DNA of 64,000 nt from Marinobacterium_D sp050908845 (GCF_050908845.1 NZ_CP194171.1:992001-1056000), one strand, 5' to 3'. Positions 39,243 through 48,558 are shown, counted from the first letter of the stretch. Numbers and translations: made by a program. The notes: generated from the sequence alone by a model not told the origin.

Positions 39243-40613
39243 TTAATCCGCGGCCGGGAAGGTCAGCGTAAAGCAGGTGACGCCATCACCGGAGCTGACA
39301 TCGATGGTGCCGTCGTGGGCTCTGACAATCGCCTGGGTGATGGATAACCCCAGGCCTGTGCCTTCGTTATCGGCGTGGCAGCGGGCCTGGTCGACGCGGT
39401 AGAAACGGTCGAACAGGTAGGGGATATCGGCGGTCGGGATCTCGTCGCCGGTATTTCTGATGCTGATGCTGACAGTGTCGGCAGCGCTGCTGATATTCAC
39501 GTCGAGCCGCCCGCCCTGGTGGGTATGACGGATGGCGTTGGAGATCAGGTTGCTGATGGCCCGGTCGATCATGATGCGATCGCCGATTATGCTGCCCTGT
39601 CCGTGAGTCTCCAGCGTAATCTCGTAGTCTTCTGCCAGTGCTTCGTAGAACTCGAACAGCTTGAGCACCTCCTGATCGAGGCTGAACTGCTCTCTGGAGG
39701 GAAGTTCCATGCCGTTTTCCGCCTTGGCGAGAAACAGCATGTCGGCGATCATGCGCGACAGCTTGTCCAGCTCTTCCAGGTTGGATGCCAGCACATCCCG
39801 GTACTCTTCGGCACTGCGCTGTTGCGACAGGGAAACCTGCATCTGGGTGGTCAGGTTACTGATCGGGGTGCGCAGTTCATGGGCGATATCGGAGGAGAAA
39901 TTATTCAGCCGGGTGAACGAGTCCTGCAGGCGCTCGAACATCCGGTTGAGCTCCTTCGTCAGGTTGTGCAGCTCGAACGGCATGCTGTCGAGAGGCACCC
40001 GGTGATCAAGATGGGAGGCGGTGACCGCTTTCGCACCCGAGCCCATGCTGAGCAGTGGGGCCAGCCCCTGCCGGGTCACCCACCAGGCCAGAAAGCCGCT
40101 GCACAGGGCGGCCCAAAGCATCACTTTAAGCAGCCGGGATGAGAAGTGCTGCATAAACACCGCCTGCTGGCTGGTCTCCATGGCCGCGGTGATAATCAGG
40201 CTGCGCGGCGCGTAGAGCGCCATCGCCGCGCCGCGGAACTCAGTCTCTCCATCCTGCCAGTTGCGGTGTTTTATCTGTCCCGGCTCTGCCAGCAGTTGAG
40301 CCGCATCGAAGGGCGAGTTGAAGGGACGGTCGCTGAACAGCGTATCGCCCTGTGTTGTCTCGATCCGCACGCGGATGCTGTCGTGTGCGGACAGCGCCGT
40401 ATCCATGATGGTATCGACAAGCGCCCACTCACCGTTGCTCTGCAGACCCTCGACCAGTCGGGCAGCGGTTTCCAGCTTCTCCTCCAGCCTTTTGAAATCC
40501 TGGTTTTCAAACTCCTGGTCGACGCTGTGTTGAATAACCAGGCCCAGCACCGTGAACATGGCTGTGAATACGAGGACAAAAAGCAGGGTCAGTCGGCTGG
40601 TGAGCGAGGTCAT
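39243..40613 (-). CDS. Heavy-metal-type sensor histidine kinase (CusS/CopS-like)
   Basis: A 456-residue inner-membrane kinase with membrane segments at about residues 8-28 and 160-180 enclosing a periplasmic sensor, then HAMP. The H box is SSDIAHELRTPISNLTTQMQ (phospho-acceptor His), the N box DRAISNLISNAIRHT and the G boxes NEGTGLGLSI, as in metal-sensing kinases. Its ATG overlaps the stop of the response-regulator gene. It is convergent with the CopK-like genes, and the shared promoter box supports a copper role; the metal itself is inferred. Confidence 0.94.
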   Translation of the reverse strand: MTSLTSRLTLLFVLVFTAMFTVLGLVIQHSVDQEFENQDFKRLEEKLETAARLVEGLQSNGEWALVDTIMDTALSAHDSIRVRIETTQGDTLFSDRPFNSPFDAAQLLAEPGQIKHRNWQDGETEFRGAAMALYAPRSLIITAAMETSQQAVFMQHFSSRLLKVMLWAALCSGFLAWWVTRQGLAPLLSMGSGAKAVTASHLDHRVPLDSMPFELHNLTKELNRMFERLQDSFTRLNNFSSDIAHELRTPISNLTTQMQVSLSQQRSAEEYRDVLASNLEELDKLSRMIADMLFLAKAENGMELPSREQFSLDQEVLKLFEFYEALAEDYEITLETHGQGSIIGDRIMIDRAISNLISNAIRHTHQGGRLDVNISSAADTVSISIRNTGDEIPTADIPYLFDRFYRVDQARCHADNEGTGLGLSITQAIVRAHDGTIDVSSGDGVTCFTLTFPAAD

Positions 40614-41293
40614 GATGCTTCGGGTTCATCCATCACATAGCCCATTCCGCGCATGGTATGGATCAGCTTGGTGGGGAAGGGGTCGTCAATTTTGCTGCGC
40701 AGGCGGCGTATCGCTACCTCTATAATGTTGGTGTCGCTGTCGAAGTTCATATCCCAGACCTGGGACGCGATCAGTGAACGGGACAGCACCTCACCGCGGC
40801 GCCGAAGCAGAAACTCCAGCAGCGTATACTCCTTGGCAGTCAGGTTGATGCGTTGACCGGCGCGGGCCACCCGTCGGCCGATCACATCCACCTCCAGATC
40901 GGCGATCTTGAGTGTGGTGGGCTCCACGGTCTGCTGACTGCGCCTGAGAAGGTTGCGCACCCGTGCCAGCAGTTCGGAGAAGGCGAAGGGTTTCATCAGG
41001 TAATCGTCTGCCCCCATCTCCAGTCCTTTGACGCGGTCATCAACCTGATCCCGGGCGCTGAGGATAATAACGGCGGTTTCATCGCCCCGTTTGCGCAGCG
41101 CTTCCAGAATGTGCCAGCCGTTGATTTCGGGCAGCATGATATCGAGCACGATCAGGTCGTACTCTTCTGTAGTGGCCAGGTGCAGGCCGTCGATGCCCCG
41201 GGTGGCAAGGTCGGTCACGTAACCGGATTCGGTAAGCCCCTGCTTTAAGTAGCTGCCGGTTTTTTCCTCATCTTCGACGATCAGTATCTTCAT
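40610..41293 (-). CDS. OmpR-family response regulator (CusR/CopR-like)
   Basis: A 227-residue protein: receiver domain with the acidic pocket (IVEDEEKTG), phospho-acceptor Asp in YDLIVLDIMLPEINGW and the Lys of DDYLMKPFAFSEL. It is followed by a winged-helix DNA-binding domain (LTAKEYTLLEFLLRRRGEVL ... DTNIIEVAIRRLRSKID). The heavy-metal response-regulator subgroup is typical. It is the first gene of the two-gene operon with the kinase, and a box like those before the CopK-like genes lies about 60 bases upstream. Confidence 0.95.
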   Translation of the reverse strand: MKILIVEDEEKTGSYLKQGLTESGYVTDLATRGIDGLHLATTEEYDLIVLDIMLPEINGWHILEALRKRGDETAVIILSARDQVDDRVKGLEMGADDYLMKPFAFSELLARVRNLLRRSQQTVEPTTLKIADLEVDVIGRRVARAGQRINLTAKEYTLLEFLLRRRGEVLSRSLIASQVWDMNFDSDTNIIEVAIRRLRSKIDDPFPTKLIHTMRGMGYVMDEPEAS

Positions 41294-41351
41294 CTACGCT
41301 AATCCTCCGCTGGACAATATTCTGCCAGCAAACAGTGCGGCGGTGGGCACA

Positions 41352-41367
41352 ATGACAAAAATGTAAT
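41352..41367. promoter_or_regulatory. Copper-box-like site upstream of the response regulator
   Basis: ATGACAAAAATGTAAT shares ATGTAATCT and the ATnAC-N6-GTAAT layout with the boxes at 38083 and 38574; suggests autoregulation. A separate inverted repeat CTGATTCG/CGAATCAG (41472-41506) lies further upstream of unknown role. Confidence 0.5.
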
Positions 41368-41544
41368 CTGTCGGCGCGGGTGGGCGACAAGTCCCTTGCC
41401 GGCTTCCGCGGTTAAAGGCGTCGGAGGGCGGCAGGTAAGCGGGGCTGGTCATCAGATACGTGGCTTATATACTGATTCGACTAAAGTCGCATAAATAACG
41501 AATCAGAAGAGTGCGACACATAATCAGAAAAAAGGTGGGGATGT

Positions 41545-42021
41545 ATGGAAGCACTGGCGCGCAGTGTTGGAGAGGCACTTGTAAAGGCGGGAGCAACGGC
41601 GATTACGGCCGAGTCCTGTACCGGCGGCTGGGTGGCCGAGGCGCTGACGGCGATACCGGGCAGTTCGGCCTGGTTTGAGGGTGGTTTTGTCAGCTATTCC
41701 TATGATGCCAAGCAGCGGATGCTGGGTGTGAAAGCGGAAACGCTGGAGCAATTCGGCGCGGTCAGCGAGTCTGTCGTTACCCAGATGGCAGAGGGCGCGC
41801 TGGCCAACTCCAGTGCCGATATCGCGGTGGCGATCAGTGGTATCGCAGGCCCGGATGGGGGCTCTGCGGAGAAACCGGTGGGGACGGTCTGGCTGGCCTG
41901 GGCGGTGCGTGGAAAACCCACGGTAACCTGCTTGAGTTTTTTTCATGGCGACCGCGAAACCGTGCGCCGACAGGCCGTGGTACAGGCGCTTGAGGGGCTG
42001 TTGGCCTATCTCCCCGACTGA
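41545..42021 (+). CDS. pncC: CinA C-terminal domain protein, nicotinamide-nucleotide amidase PncC
   Basis: A 158-residue stand-alone CinA C-domain that deamidates NMN to nicotinate mononucleotide for NAD recycling. Motifs: TAESCTGGWVAEALTAIPGSSAWFEGG near the N-terminus and AVAISGIAGPDGGSAEKPVGTVWLAW in the middle. It is located directly upstream of recA, as in Pseudomonas and many relatives, with the LexA box in the gap. Confidence 0.95.
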   Translation: MEALARSVGEALVKAGATAITAESCTGGWVAEALTAIPGSSAWFEGGFVSYSYDAKQRMLGVKAETLEQFGAVSESVVTQMAEGALANSSADIAVAISGIAGPDGGSAEKPVGTVWLAWAVRGKPTVTCLSFFHGDRETVRRQAVVQALEGLLAYLPD

Positions 42022-42050
42022 GGTTGCAAATTAACCTTTTTCTGGAATAA

Positions 42051-42070
42051 TACTGGTCAGGTATACAGTA
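42051..42070. promoter_or_regulatory. LexA (SOS) box of recA
   Basis: TACTGGTCAGGTATACAGTA has the CTG-N10-CAG core and TACTG/CAGTA ends. It lies about 60 bases upstream of the recA ATG. Confidence 0.9.
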
Positions 42071-42128
42071 TTTTGATCCGGCTTTTACGGCTCTCGATAA
42101 AAGCTCTGGCTTTGATAAAGGTTGAGTG

Positions 42129-43178
42129 ATGGACGATAACAGAAAGAAGGCGCTTGATGCGGCGCTATCGCAAATTGAACGTCAGTTCGGCAAGGGCGCG
42201 GTCATGCGCATGGGTGACCAGCCGCGTGAGGCGATTCCGGCTGTTTCGACCGGTTCGCTCGGCCTGGATATCGCTCTGGGTATAGGCGGTTTGCCCTATG
42301 GACGTATCGTTGAGATCTACGGTCCTGAATCCTCCGGTAAAACCACACTGACCCTGCAGGTGATTGCCCAGGCGCAGAAGCAGGGCAAAACCTGTGCATT
42401 CGTCGATGCCGAGCACGCGCTGGATCCGCAGTACGCTGAAAAGCTGGGCGTGAATGTGGACGAGCTGCTGGTCTCCCAGCCGGATACCGGTGAGCAGGCG
42501 CTGGAAATCACCGACATGCTGACCCGCTCCGGTGCGGTTGATGTGATCATCGTTGACTCCGTGGCAGCGCTGGTGCCGAAGGCGGAAATCGAAGGCGAGA
42601 TGGGTGATTCCCACGTCGGTCTGCAGGCGCGTCTGATGTCTCAGGCTCTGCGTAAGCTGACCGGTAACGTCAAGCAGGCGAACTGCATGCTGGTGTTCAT
42701 CAACCAGATCCGTATGAAGATCGGTGTCATGTTCGGTTCCCCGGAAACCACCACCGGTGGTAACGCGCTCAAGTTCTACGCTTCCGTACGTCTGGATATC
42801 CGTCGTACCGGTGCGGTCAAGCAGGGCGATGAGGTGGTCGGTAACGAAACCCGCGTCAAAGTGGTTAAGAACAAGGTTTCTCCGCCGTTCCGTCAGGCTG
42901 AATTCCAGATCATGTACGGCGCCGGTATCTACCATATGGGCGAAGTGATCGACCTGGGCGTGCAGCAGAAACTGATCGACAAGTCCGGCGCCTGGTACGC
43001 TTACCAGGGCAACAAGATCGGCCAGGGTAAGGCCAACGCGGCGCGTTACCTGGAGGAGCACCCGGAAGTGGCGGATGAGATCGAAACCGCTATCCGTGCC
43101 GAGCTGCTTAACGTGGCCAAGCCGAAAGAAGAAGCAGGCAAGGAAGACGCTGACAAGAACGCTGAACTTGAATTCTAA
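42129..43178 (+). CDS. recA: Recombinase RecA
   Basis: A 349-residue protein. RecA forms filaments on single-stranded DNA for strand exchange and stimulates LexA self-cleavage. Walker A is GPESSGKTTLTL; MAW-like FVDAEHALDPQYA, Walker B VIIVDSVAAL, loop 2 around FGSPETTTGGNALKF and the acidic C-terminus are all present. ATG 42129 gives MDDNRKKALDAAL, the family start; an adjacent GTG is possible. It is followed by a UUCG-loop terminator and then recX, a typical way to get less RecX than RecA. Confidence 0.98.
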   Translation: MDDNRKKALDAALSQIERQFGKGAVMRMGDQPREAIPAVSTGSLGLDIALGIGGLPYGRIVEIYGPESSGKTTLTLQVIAQAQKQGKTCAFVDAEHALDPQYAEKLGVNVDELLVSQPDTGEQALEITDMLTRSGAVDVIIVDSVAALVPKAEIEGEMGDSHVGLQARLMSQALRKLTGNVKQANCMLVFINQIRMKIGVMFGSPETTTGGNALKFYASVRLDIRRTGAVKQGDEVVGNETRVKVVKNKVSPPFRQAEFQIMYGAGIYHMGEVIDLGVQQKLIDKSGAWYAYQGNKIGQGKANAARYLEEHPEVADEIETAIRAELLNVAKPKEEAGKEDADKNAELEF

Positions 43179-43218
43179 TTGCCACTGAATTTAAGTGCTG
43201 CGCGTCTGTATAAAATGA

Positions 43219-43240
43219 AAAAGGCCCTTCGGGGCCTTTT
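43219..43240 (+). terminator. Terminator between recA and recX
   Basis: AAAAGGCCC-TTCG-GGGCCTTTT, a UUCG tetraloop hairpin 41 bases after the recA stop. Readthrough probably feeds recX. Confidence 0.9.
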
Positions 43241-43265
43241 CTGCGTTCTGGAGGTAGCGAGATCG

Positions 43266-43751
43266 ATGTTTGGCCAGCGAAAAAGTAAAAACGATAACTT
43301 GATCGAAACCGAGTCGGGCCTGGTCGAGGCTGTTATCCAGTTGCTGGCGCGGCGTGAATACAGCCGTCATGAGCTTGAAAGCCGTTTTCGCAGTCGGGTT
43401 GTGGAAGAGGCTCTGCTGCAGAAAGTACTCGATCGAATGGCGGCGGATGGCTACCAGAGCGATCTGCGCTGCGCCGGTATGATCCTCCGCCAGCGTGTTG
43501 GCCAGGGCTATGGTGAACGCCGCGTCCGCTTTGATCTGCAGAATAAAGGGATCGCTTCAGCACTGGTCGAGCAGGTGCTGGAAGAGGAGGAGGTGGACTG
43601 GTTTGAACAGGCCCGAGAGCTGGCTGAACGCAAGTATGGAGGGCGCCCGGTGACTGATATGAAAGAGAAGGCGAAACGGGTGCGCCATCTTCAGGGGCGG
43701 GGATTCGGCTTTGACGAGATTCGATATGCGCTGGAAGTGAACGAAGACTGA
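43266..43751 (+). CDS. recX: Regulatory protein RecX
   Basis: A 161-residue modulator of RecA filaments, made of helical repeats: AVIQLLARREYSRHELESRF, LDRMAADGYQSDLRCAGMIL and the basic RVGQGYGERRVRFDLQNKGI, ending LQGRGFGFDEIRYAL. ATG 43266 behind GGAGG gives the family-like start. An in-frame TTG right after the recA stop (43179) would include the terminator sequence and is unlikely. Confidence 0.94.
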   Translation: MFGQRKSKNDNLIETESGLVEAVIQLLARREYSRHELESRFRSRVVEEALLQKVLDRMAADGYQSDLRCAGMILRQRVGQGYGERRVRFDLQNKGIASALVEQVLEEEEVDWFEQARELAERKYGGRPVTDMKEKAKRVRHLQGRGFGFDEIRYALEVNED

Positions 43752-43988
43752 ACGTTTTTGGCGCTGAATGCCTTGAATATGCCGCTTTTCAGCCGCTAAA
43801 AGTATTCGAACAAAAAACAGACACGTTATATACTGTCCCGCCATTTTTTGCGGTGTTTGCACGCGCCAGGGCGCGAAAAAGCTAATCGAATTACCAGGCT
43901 GTGCACTGGTGTTTGAGTTCGGCAGCTGCGCCAGAGACATTCCCGCTGTTTACGCAGCAATAGGAAACTAGGAAAACGGTTTATTCAG

Positions 43989-46595
43989 ATGAAATACATG
44001 ACGAGTGCCGAAATTCGCCAGGCGTTCCTGAACTACTTTAACGAGCATGGGCATGAGGTTGTTCCCTCCAGTCCGCTGGTGCCCGGTAACGACGCGACCC
44101 TGCTGTTCACCAACGCGGGTATGGTTCAGTTCAAGGACGTCTTCCTGGGAACCGACAAGCGCTCCTACAGCCGTGCGACCACTTCGCAGCGTTGTGTCCG
44201 CGCCGGTGGCAAGCACAACGACCTGGAGAACGTCGGCTACACCGCCCGTCACCACACTTTCTTCGAAATGCTGGGTAACTTCAGCTTTGGTGACTACTTC
44301 AAGCGTGATGCGATCAAGTTTGCCTGGACCTTCCTGACCGAAGTGCTCGGTCTGCCGAAAGAGAAGCTCTGGGTCACCGTGCATTACACCGATGACGAAG
44401 CGGAAAAGATCTGGAAAGAGGAGATCGGCGCCGATCCCGAGCGTTTCTCCAAACTGGATGAAGACAACTTCTGGTCCATGGGCGATACCGGCCCCTGCGG
44501 CCCCTGCTCCGAGATCTTCTACGATCACGGCCCGGAAGTGGCTGGTGGTCCTCCGGGCAGCCCGGATGAAGACGGCGACCGCTACATCGAGATCTGGAAC
44601 CTGGTCTTCATGCAGTTCAACCGCTCCGCCGATGGTGAGATGACGCCGCTGGCGGCGCCGTCCATCGACACCGGCATGGGGCTGGAGCGTATCGCTGCGG
44701 TGATGCAGCAGGTACACAGCAACTACGAGATCGACCTGTTCCAGAGCCTGCTCAAGGCCGCGGCCGAGGTGCTGGGGGTACAGGATCTCACTGCCAAGTC
44801 ACTGCGCGTGATCGCGGACCATATCCGCTCCTGCGCCTTCCTGATCATCGATGGCGTACTGCCCTCCAACGAAGGCCGTGGCTACGTACTGCGTCGCATC
44901 CTGCGTCGTGCCGTGCGTCACGGTAACAAGCTGGGCGCCAAGGGCACCTTCTTCCACAAGCTGGTGGCTCCGCTGGTGGCCGAGATGGGTGAGGCCTATC
45001 CGGAGCTTAAAGAGCTGCAGGCGCAGGTTGAGCGCGTCATCCTGAAAGAGGAAGAACAGTTCGCCCGCACCCTGGATAACGGCCTGTCCCTGCTGGAGCA
45101 GGCGATTGCCGATCTGGATGGCAAGGTGCTGCCCGGTGAGACCGTGTTCCGTCTCTATGACACCTTCGGCTTCCCGGTTGATCTGACTGCCGATGTGGCC
45201 CGTGAACACGAAGTCACTCTGGATATGGATGGCTTCGAGTCCGAGATGGAAAAGCAGCGTGAAAGAGCGCGTGCATCCGGTCAGTTCTCCGTGGATTACA
45301 ACGCCCGCATCGAGGTGGATGGCGAAACCCGTTTCACCGGTTACGAAGCCTTTGAAGACCGGACCAAGGTGGTTGGCCTGTTCCGTGACGGCCAGCCGGT
45401 TAACCAGCTGAGTGCCGGTGAGCGCGGCACCCTGGTGCTGGAAAACACCTCCTTCTACGCTGAGTCCGGTGGTCAGGTGGGCGACAGTGGTGTGATCCGC
45501 TGGGATCGTGGCCTGTTCAACGTGGCTGACTGCACCAAAGAAGGCAAGGTTCACCTGCATCACGGTGAAGTGGCAGAGGGCGTGCTTGAAGTCGGTGACA
45601 GCGTTGCTACCGAGATCGATGTGGAAAAACGCCGTGCGGCGGCGCTGAACCACTCTGCGACCCACCTGCTGCATGAAGCGCTGCGCCGTGTGCTCGGCAG
45701 CCATGTTCAGCAGAAAGGCTCACTGGTTGACGCCGAGCGTCTGCGTTTCGACTTCTCTCACTTCGAAGCGGTAACCGACGACGAACTGCAGCAGGTCGAG
45801 GATATCGTCAACGCCCAGGTGCGCGCCAATACGGCGGTAACCACAGAGGTGATGCCGATCGACGAAGCCAAGGCCAAGGGCGCCGCGGCGCTGTTCGGCG
45901 AGAAGTACGACGAAGTGGTTCGCGTGCTGAGCATGGGTGAAGAGGGCTTCTCCGTGGAGCTCTGCGGTGGTACTCACGCCAGCCGTACCGGCGACATCGC
46001 GATGATGAAGATTGTCTCCGAAAGCGGTATTGCTTCCGGCGTACGCCGTATCGAAGCGGTGACCGGCAAGGCGGCGCTGAACTGGTTCCGCGACACCGAA
46101 ACGGTTGTAGGCAACCTGTCTTCCCTGGTCAAAGGTACCCGCGACACCGTGGTGGACAAAGTTCGTAATCTTAACGACCGTACCCGCCAGCTGGAAAAAG
46201 AGATCGAGCGACTCACCGCCAAACTGGCTGCTGCTGCCAGCGGTGACCTGCTCAACCAGGTGATCGAGGTTCAGGGTATCAAGGTGCTTGCGGCTAACCT
46301 GGAAGGTGTCGAGGCCAAATCCCTGCGTGACAGCATCGACCAGCTGAAGAACAAGCTGGGCAGTGGTGTCGTTGTCCTGATGACGGCCCAGGGGGACAAG
46401 GTCAGCGTGGCTGCCGGTGTCACCAAGGATCTGACCGGCAAGGTCAAGGCGGGTGACCTGGTGCGTGAGCTCGCTGCGAAACTCGGTGGCAAGGGCGGTG
46501 GCCGCCCGGATATGGCGCAGGGTGGTGGTACTGACAAGTCAGCCATGCCTGCCGCGCTGGAATCGGTGCCGGAGCTGGTAGCCCAGGCACTGTAA
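43989..46595 (+). CDS. alaS: Alanyl-tRNA synthetase
   Basis: An 868-residue class II synthetase. Domains in order: catalytic core (TSAEIRQAFLNYFNEHGHEV, RHHTFFEMLGNFSFGDYFK, IDTGMGLERIAAVMQ), tRNA-binding part, and an editing domain with HSATHLLHEAL and the zinc ligands around VELCGGTHASRTG. The C-terminal C-Ala domain includes LAAKLGGKGGGRPDMAQGGG. All key motifs are intact. The order recX-alaS-lysC-csrA is standard for the group. Confidence 0.98.
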   Translation: MKYMTSAEIRQAFLNYFNEHGHEVVPSSPLVPGNDATLLFTNAGMVQFKDVFLGTDKRSYSRATTSQRCVRAGGKHNDLENVGYTARHHTFFEMLGNFSFGDYFKRDAIKFAWTFLTEVLGLPKEKLWVTVHYTDDEAEKIWKEEIGADPERFSKLDEDNFWSMGDTGPCGPCSEIFYDHGPEVAGGPPGSPDEDGDRYIEIWNLVFMQFNRSADGEMTPLAAPSIDTGMGLERIAAVMQQVHSNYEIDLFQSLLKAAAEVLGVQDLTAKSLRVIADHIRSCAFLIIDGVLPSNEGRGYVLRRILRRAVRHGNKLGAKGTFFHKLVAPLVAEMGEAYPELKELQAQVERVILKEEEQFARTLDNGLSLLEQAIADLDGKVLPGETVFRLYDTFGFPVDLTADVAREHEVTLDMDGFESEMEKQRERARASGQFSVDYNARIEVDGETRFTGYEAFEDRTKVVGLFRDGQPVNQLSAGERGTLVLENTSFYAESGGQVGDSGVIRWDRGLFNVADCTKEGKVHLHHGEVAEGVLEVGDSVATEIDVEKRRAAALNHSATHLLHEALRRVLGSHVQQKGSLVDAERLRFDFSHFEAVTDDELQQVEDIVNAQVRANTAVTTEVMPIDEAKAKGAAALFGEKYDEVVRVLSMGEEGFSVELCGGTHASRTGDIAMMKIVSESGIASGVRRIEAVTGKAALNWFRDTETVVGNLSSLVKGTRDTVVDKVRNLNDRTRQLEKEIERLTAKLAAAASGDLLNQVIEVQGIKVLAANLEGVEAKSLRDSIDQLKNKLGSGVVVLMTAQGDKVSVAAGVTKDLTGKVKAGDLVRELAAKLGGKGGGRPDMAQGGGTDKSAMPAALESVPELVAQAL

Positions 46596-46645
46596 GTTGG
46601 CGATGGCGCCCCTGCGTGGGCGCCCCTATGGAACAGATAGAGAAG

Positions 46646-47881
46646 ATGGCGTTATACGTTCAGAAATATGGCGGCACTTCGGTGGGTTCGGTAGAGCGTA
46701 TCGAAGCGGTTGCGGAGAAGGTCAAAGGATTTCGTGAGCGCGGTGACGATATTGTCGTTGTCGTCTCTGCGATGAGTGGTGAAACCAACCGCCTGATCGG
46801 TCTGGCCAACGAGATCCAGGAGCGCCCGGACAAGCGCGAAATGGATGTGCTGGTCTCCACCGGTGAGCAGGTCACCATTGCGCTGTTGTCGATGGCGCTG
46901 AAAAAGCGGGGTGTTGATGCCCGCTCCTATACCGGTGACCAGGTGCGAATTCTTACCGACAGCGCCCATACCAAGGCGCGTATCCAGGATATCGAAACGC
47001 ATCGCATGCGTGCCGATCTGGATGCCGGCCGGGTGGTGATTGTTGCCGGCTTCCAGGGGGTCGATGAAGAGGGCAATATCACGACCCTCGGACGCGGTGG
47101 CTCCGATACCACCGGTGTGGCTCTGGCAGCGGCGCTGAAGGCTGACGAATGTCAGATCTATACTGATGTAGACGGCGTATACACCACCGACCCCAGGGTT
47201 GTGGCGGGCGCCCAGCGTCTCGAGCGTATCACCTTTGAAGAGATGCTCGAGATGGCGAGCCTCGGCTCCAAGGTGTTGCAGATTCGGTCGGTAGAGTTTG
47301 CCGGCAAGTACAAGGTACCGCTTCGCGTGCTGTCCAGTTTTCAGGACGGCCCGGGCACGCTGATCACAATAGAGGATGAAGAGACTGTGGAAAAACCGGT
47401 TATTTCAGGCATAGCGTTCAACCGCGACGAAGCCAAGCTGACTGTGGTGGGTGTGCCCGATATTCCGGGTGTCGCATCCCGTATCCTTGGACCTATCAGC
47501 CGCGAGAATATCGAAGTTGATATGATCGTGCAGAACGTCGGTGCCGATCAGACCACCGACTTCACCTTTACCGTTCACCGTAACGATTACGAGCGCGCTC
47601 AGGCTATCCTCGAGCAGATCGTGACCGAGCTGGGTGCCCGCAGTTCTGCTGGCAACAGCAAGATCGCCAAGGTGTCTATCGTGGGCGTCGGAATGCGCTC
47701 CCATGCCGGTGTCGCCAGCAAGATGTTCGATGCCCTGGCGCAGGAAAACATCAATATTCAGATGATATCCACGTCCGAGATTAAGGTGTCGGTCGTGATC
47801 GCTGAGAAGTACATGGAGCTGGCGGTACGTGCTCTGCATACCGCATTTAACCTGGACAAGGCGGAAACCGTCTGCGAGTAA
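46646..47881 (+). CDS. lysC: Aspartate kinase
   Basis: A 411-residue enzyme that phosphorylates aspartate in the Lys/Thr/Met/diaminopimelate pathway. Kinase motifs: VQKYGGTSVGSVERIEAVAE, VVVSAMSGETNRLI and TTLGRGGSDTTGVALAAAL. Two ACT domains follow (ISGIAFNRDEAKLTVVGVPD and KIAKVSIVGVGMRSHAGVAS), which carry feedback control by lysine and threonine in this group. ATG 46646 gives the family start MALYVQKYGG; upstream in-frame starts (46616, 46628) exist. A GC hairpin (46605-46624) lies between alaS and this gene. Confidence 0.96.
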   Translation: MALYVQKYGGTSVGSVERIEAVAEKVKGFRERGDDIVVVVSAMSGETNRLIGLANEIQERPDKREMDVLVSTGEQVTIALLSMALKKRGVDARSYTGDQVRILTDSAHTKARIQDIETHRMRADLDAGRVVIVAGFQGVDEEGNITTLGRGGSDTTGVALAAALKADECQIYTDVDGVYTTDPRVVAGAQRLERITFEEMLEMASLGSKVLQIRSVEFAGKYKVPLRVLSSFQDGPGTLITIEDEETVEKPVISGIAFNRDEAKLTVVGVPDIPGVASRILGPISRENIEVDMIVQNVGADQTTDFTFTVHRNDYERAQAILEQIVTELGARSSAGNSKIAKVSIVGVGMRSHAGVASKMFDALAQENINIQMISTSEIKVSVVIAEKYMELAVRALHTAFNLDKAETVCE

Positions 47882-48036
47882 ACGCGTGGCTGACCTTTGA
47901 GCTATAGTGCATATAAGCAAACGCTGAACTTCAAAAAGCTTGAAGACTCTGGCGTTTGTGCTTAAGTACAGAGTTGATGCAATGTGAATGTATCTAAAGG
48001 TCAGCACCCCCACAGGACGTAATAAGGAGATCCCCC

Positions 48037-48225
48037 ATGCTGATTCTTACCCGCCGTGTTGGCGAAACCCTGATGGTCGGAGACGAGGTCACAGTGACCG
48101 TACTGGGCGTGAAAGGTAATCAGGTCCGTATCGGCGTCAATGCGCCGAAGAACGTCTCTGTTCACCGTGAGGAAATTTACCAGCGCATTCAGCGCGAAAA
48201 AGGTAACCAGGAAGAGCAGGACTGA
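48037..48225 (+). CDS. csrA: Carbon storage regulator CsrA/RsmA
   Basis: A 62-residue RNA-binding protein that controls translation and stability of many mRNAs by binding GGA motifs. The sequence is canonical: MLILTRRVGETLMVGDEVTV ... GNQVRIGVNAPKNVSVHREE, with Arg44 and the VHREEI binding surface. TAAGGAG precedes the ATG. It is downstream of lysC as usual and is followed by a strong terminator and a tRNA cluster. Confidence 0.98.
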   Translation: MLILTRRVGETLMVGDEVTVTVLGVKGNQVRIGVNAPKNVSVHREEIYQRIQREKGNQEEQD

Positions 48226-48228
48226 GTT

Positions 48229-48299
48229 CAGATGGGTAGTTCGTCACGCTCTGGCAGAGGTCGGTTTGTGAGCGATTTTTACCCATCTGCGTTTTTTTT
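48229..48299 (+). terminator. Terminator after csrA
   Basis: Perfect 10-bp stem CAGATGGGTA/TACCCATCTG with a 41-base loop region, followed by eight T. Confidence 0.8.
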
Positions 48300-48353
48300 C
48301 AATTAGTGCTTTTCTTTTGAAAATCAGTCTTGTAGTATACGCGCCGTTGTCAA

Positions 48354-48442
48354 GGTGAGATGGCCGAGTGGCTGAAGGCGCACCCCTGCTAAGGGTGTAT
48401 ACCTCCTGGGTATCGAGGGTTCGAATCCCTCTCTCACCGCCA
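48354..48442 (+). tRNA. tRNA-Ser (anticodon GCU)
   Basis: An 89-base class II tRNA: acceptor GGTGAGA/TCTCACC, D-loop, anticodon loop CTGCTAA, long variable arm, GGTTCGAATCC T-arm and encoded CCA. Confidence 0.95.
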
Positions 48443-48446
48443 TTTA

Positions 48447-48523
48447 GCGCCCGTAGCTCAGCTGGATAGAGTACCTGGCTACGAACCAGGCGGTCAGAGG
48501 TTCGAATCCTCTCGGGCGCGCCA
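48447..48523 (+). tRNA. tRNA-Arg (anticodon ACG), copy 1
   Basis: 77 bases, acceptor GCGCCCG/CGGGCGC, anticodon loop CTACGAA (ACG, expected to be modified to ICG), GGTTCGAATCC T-arm, encoded CCA. Starts four bases after tRNA-Ser. Confidence 0.97.
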
Positions 48524-48558
48524 TTAAATGGACAACATGCGGTAAGGCTTTCAAGTGT

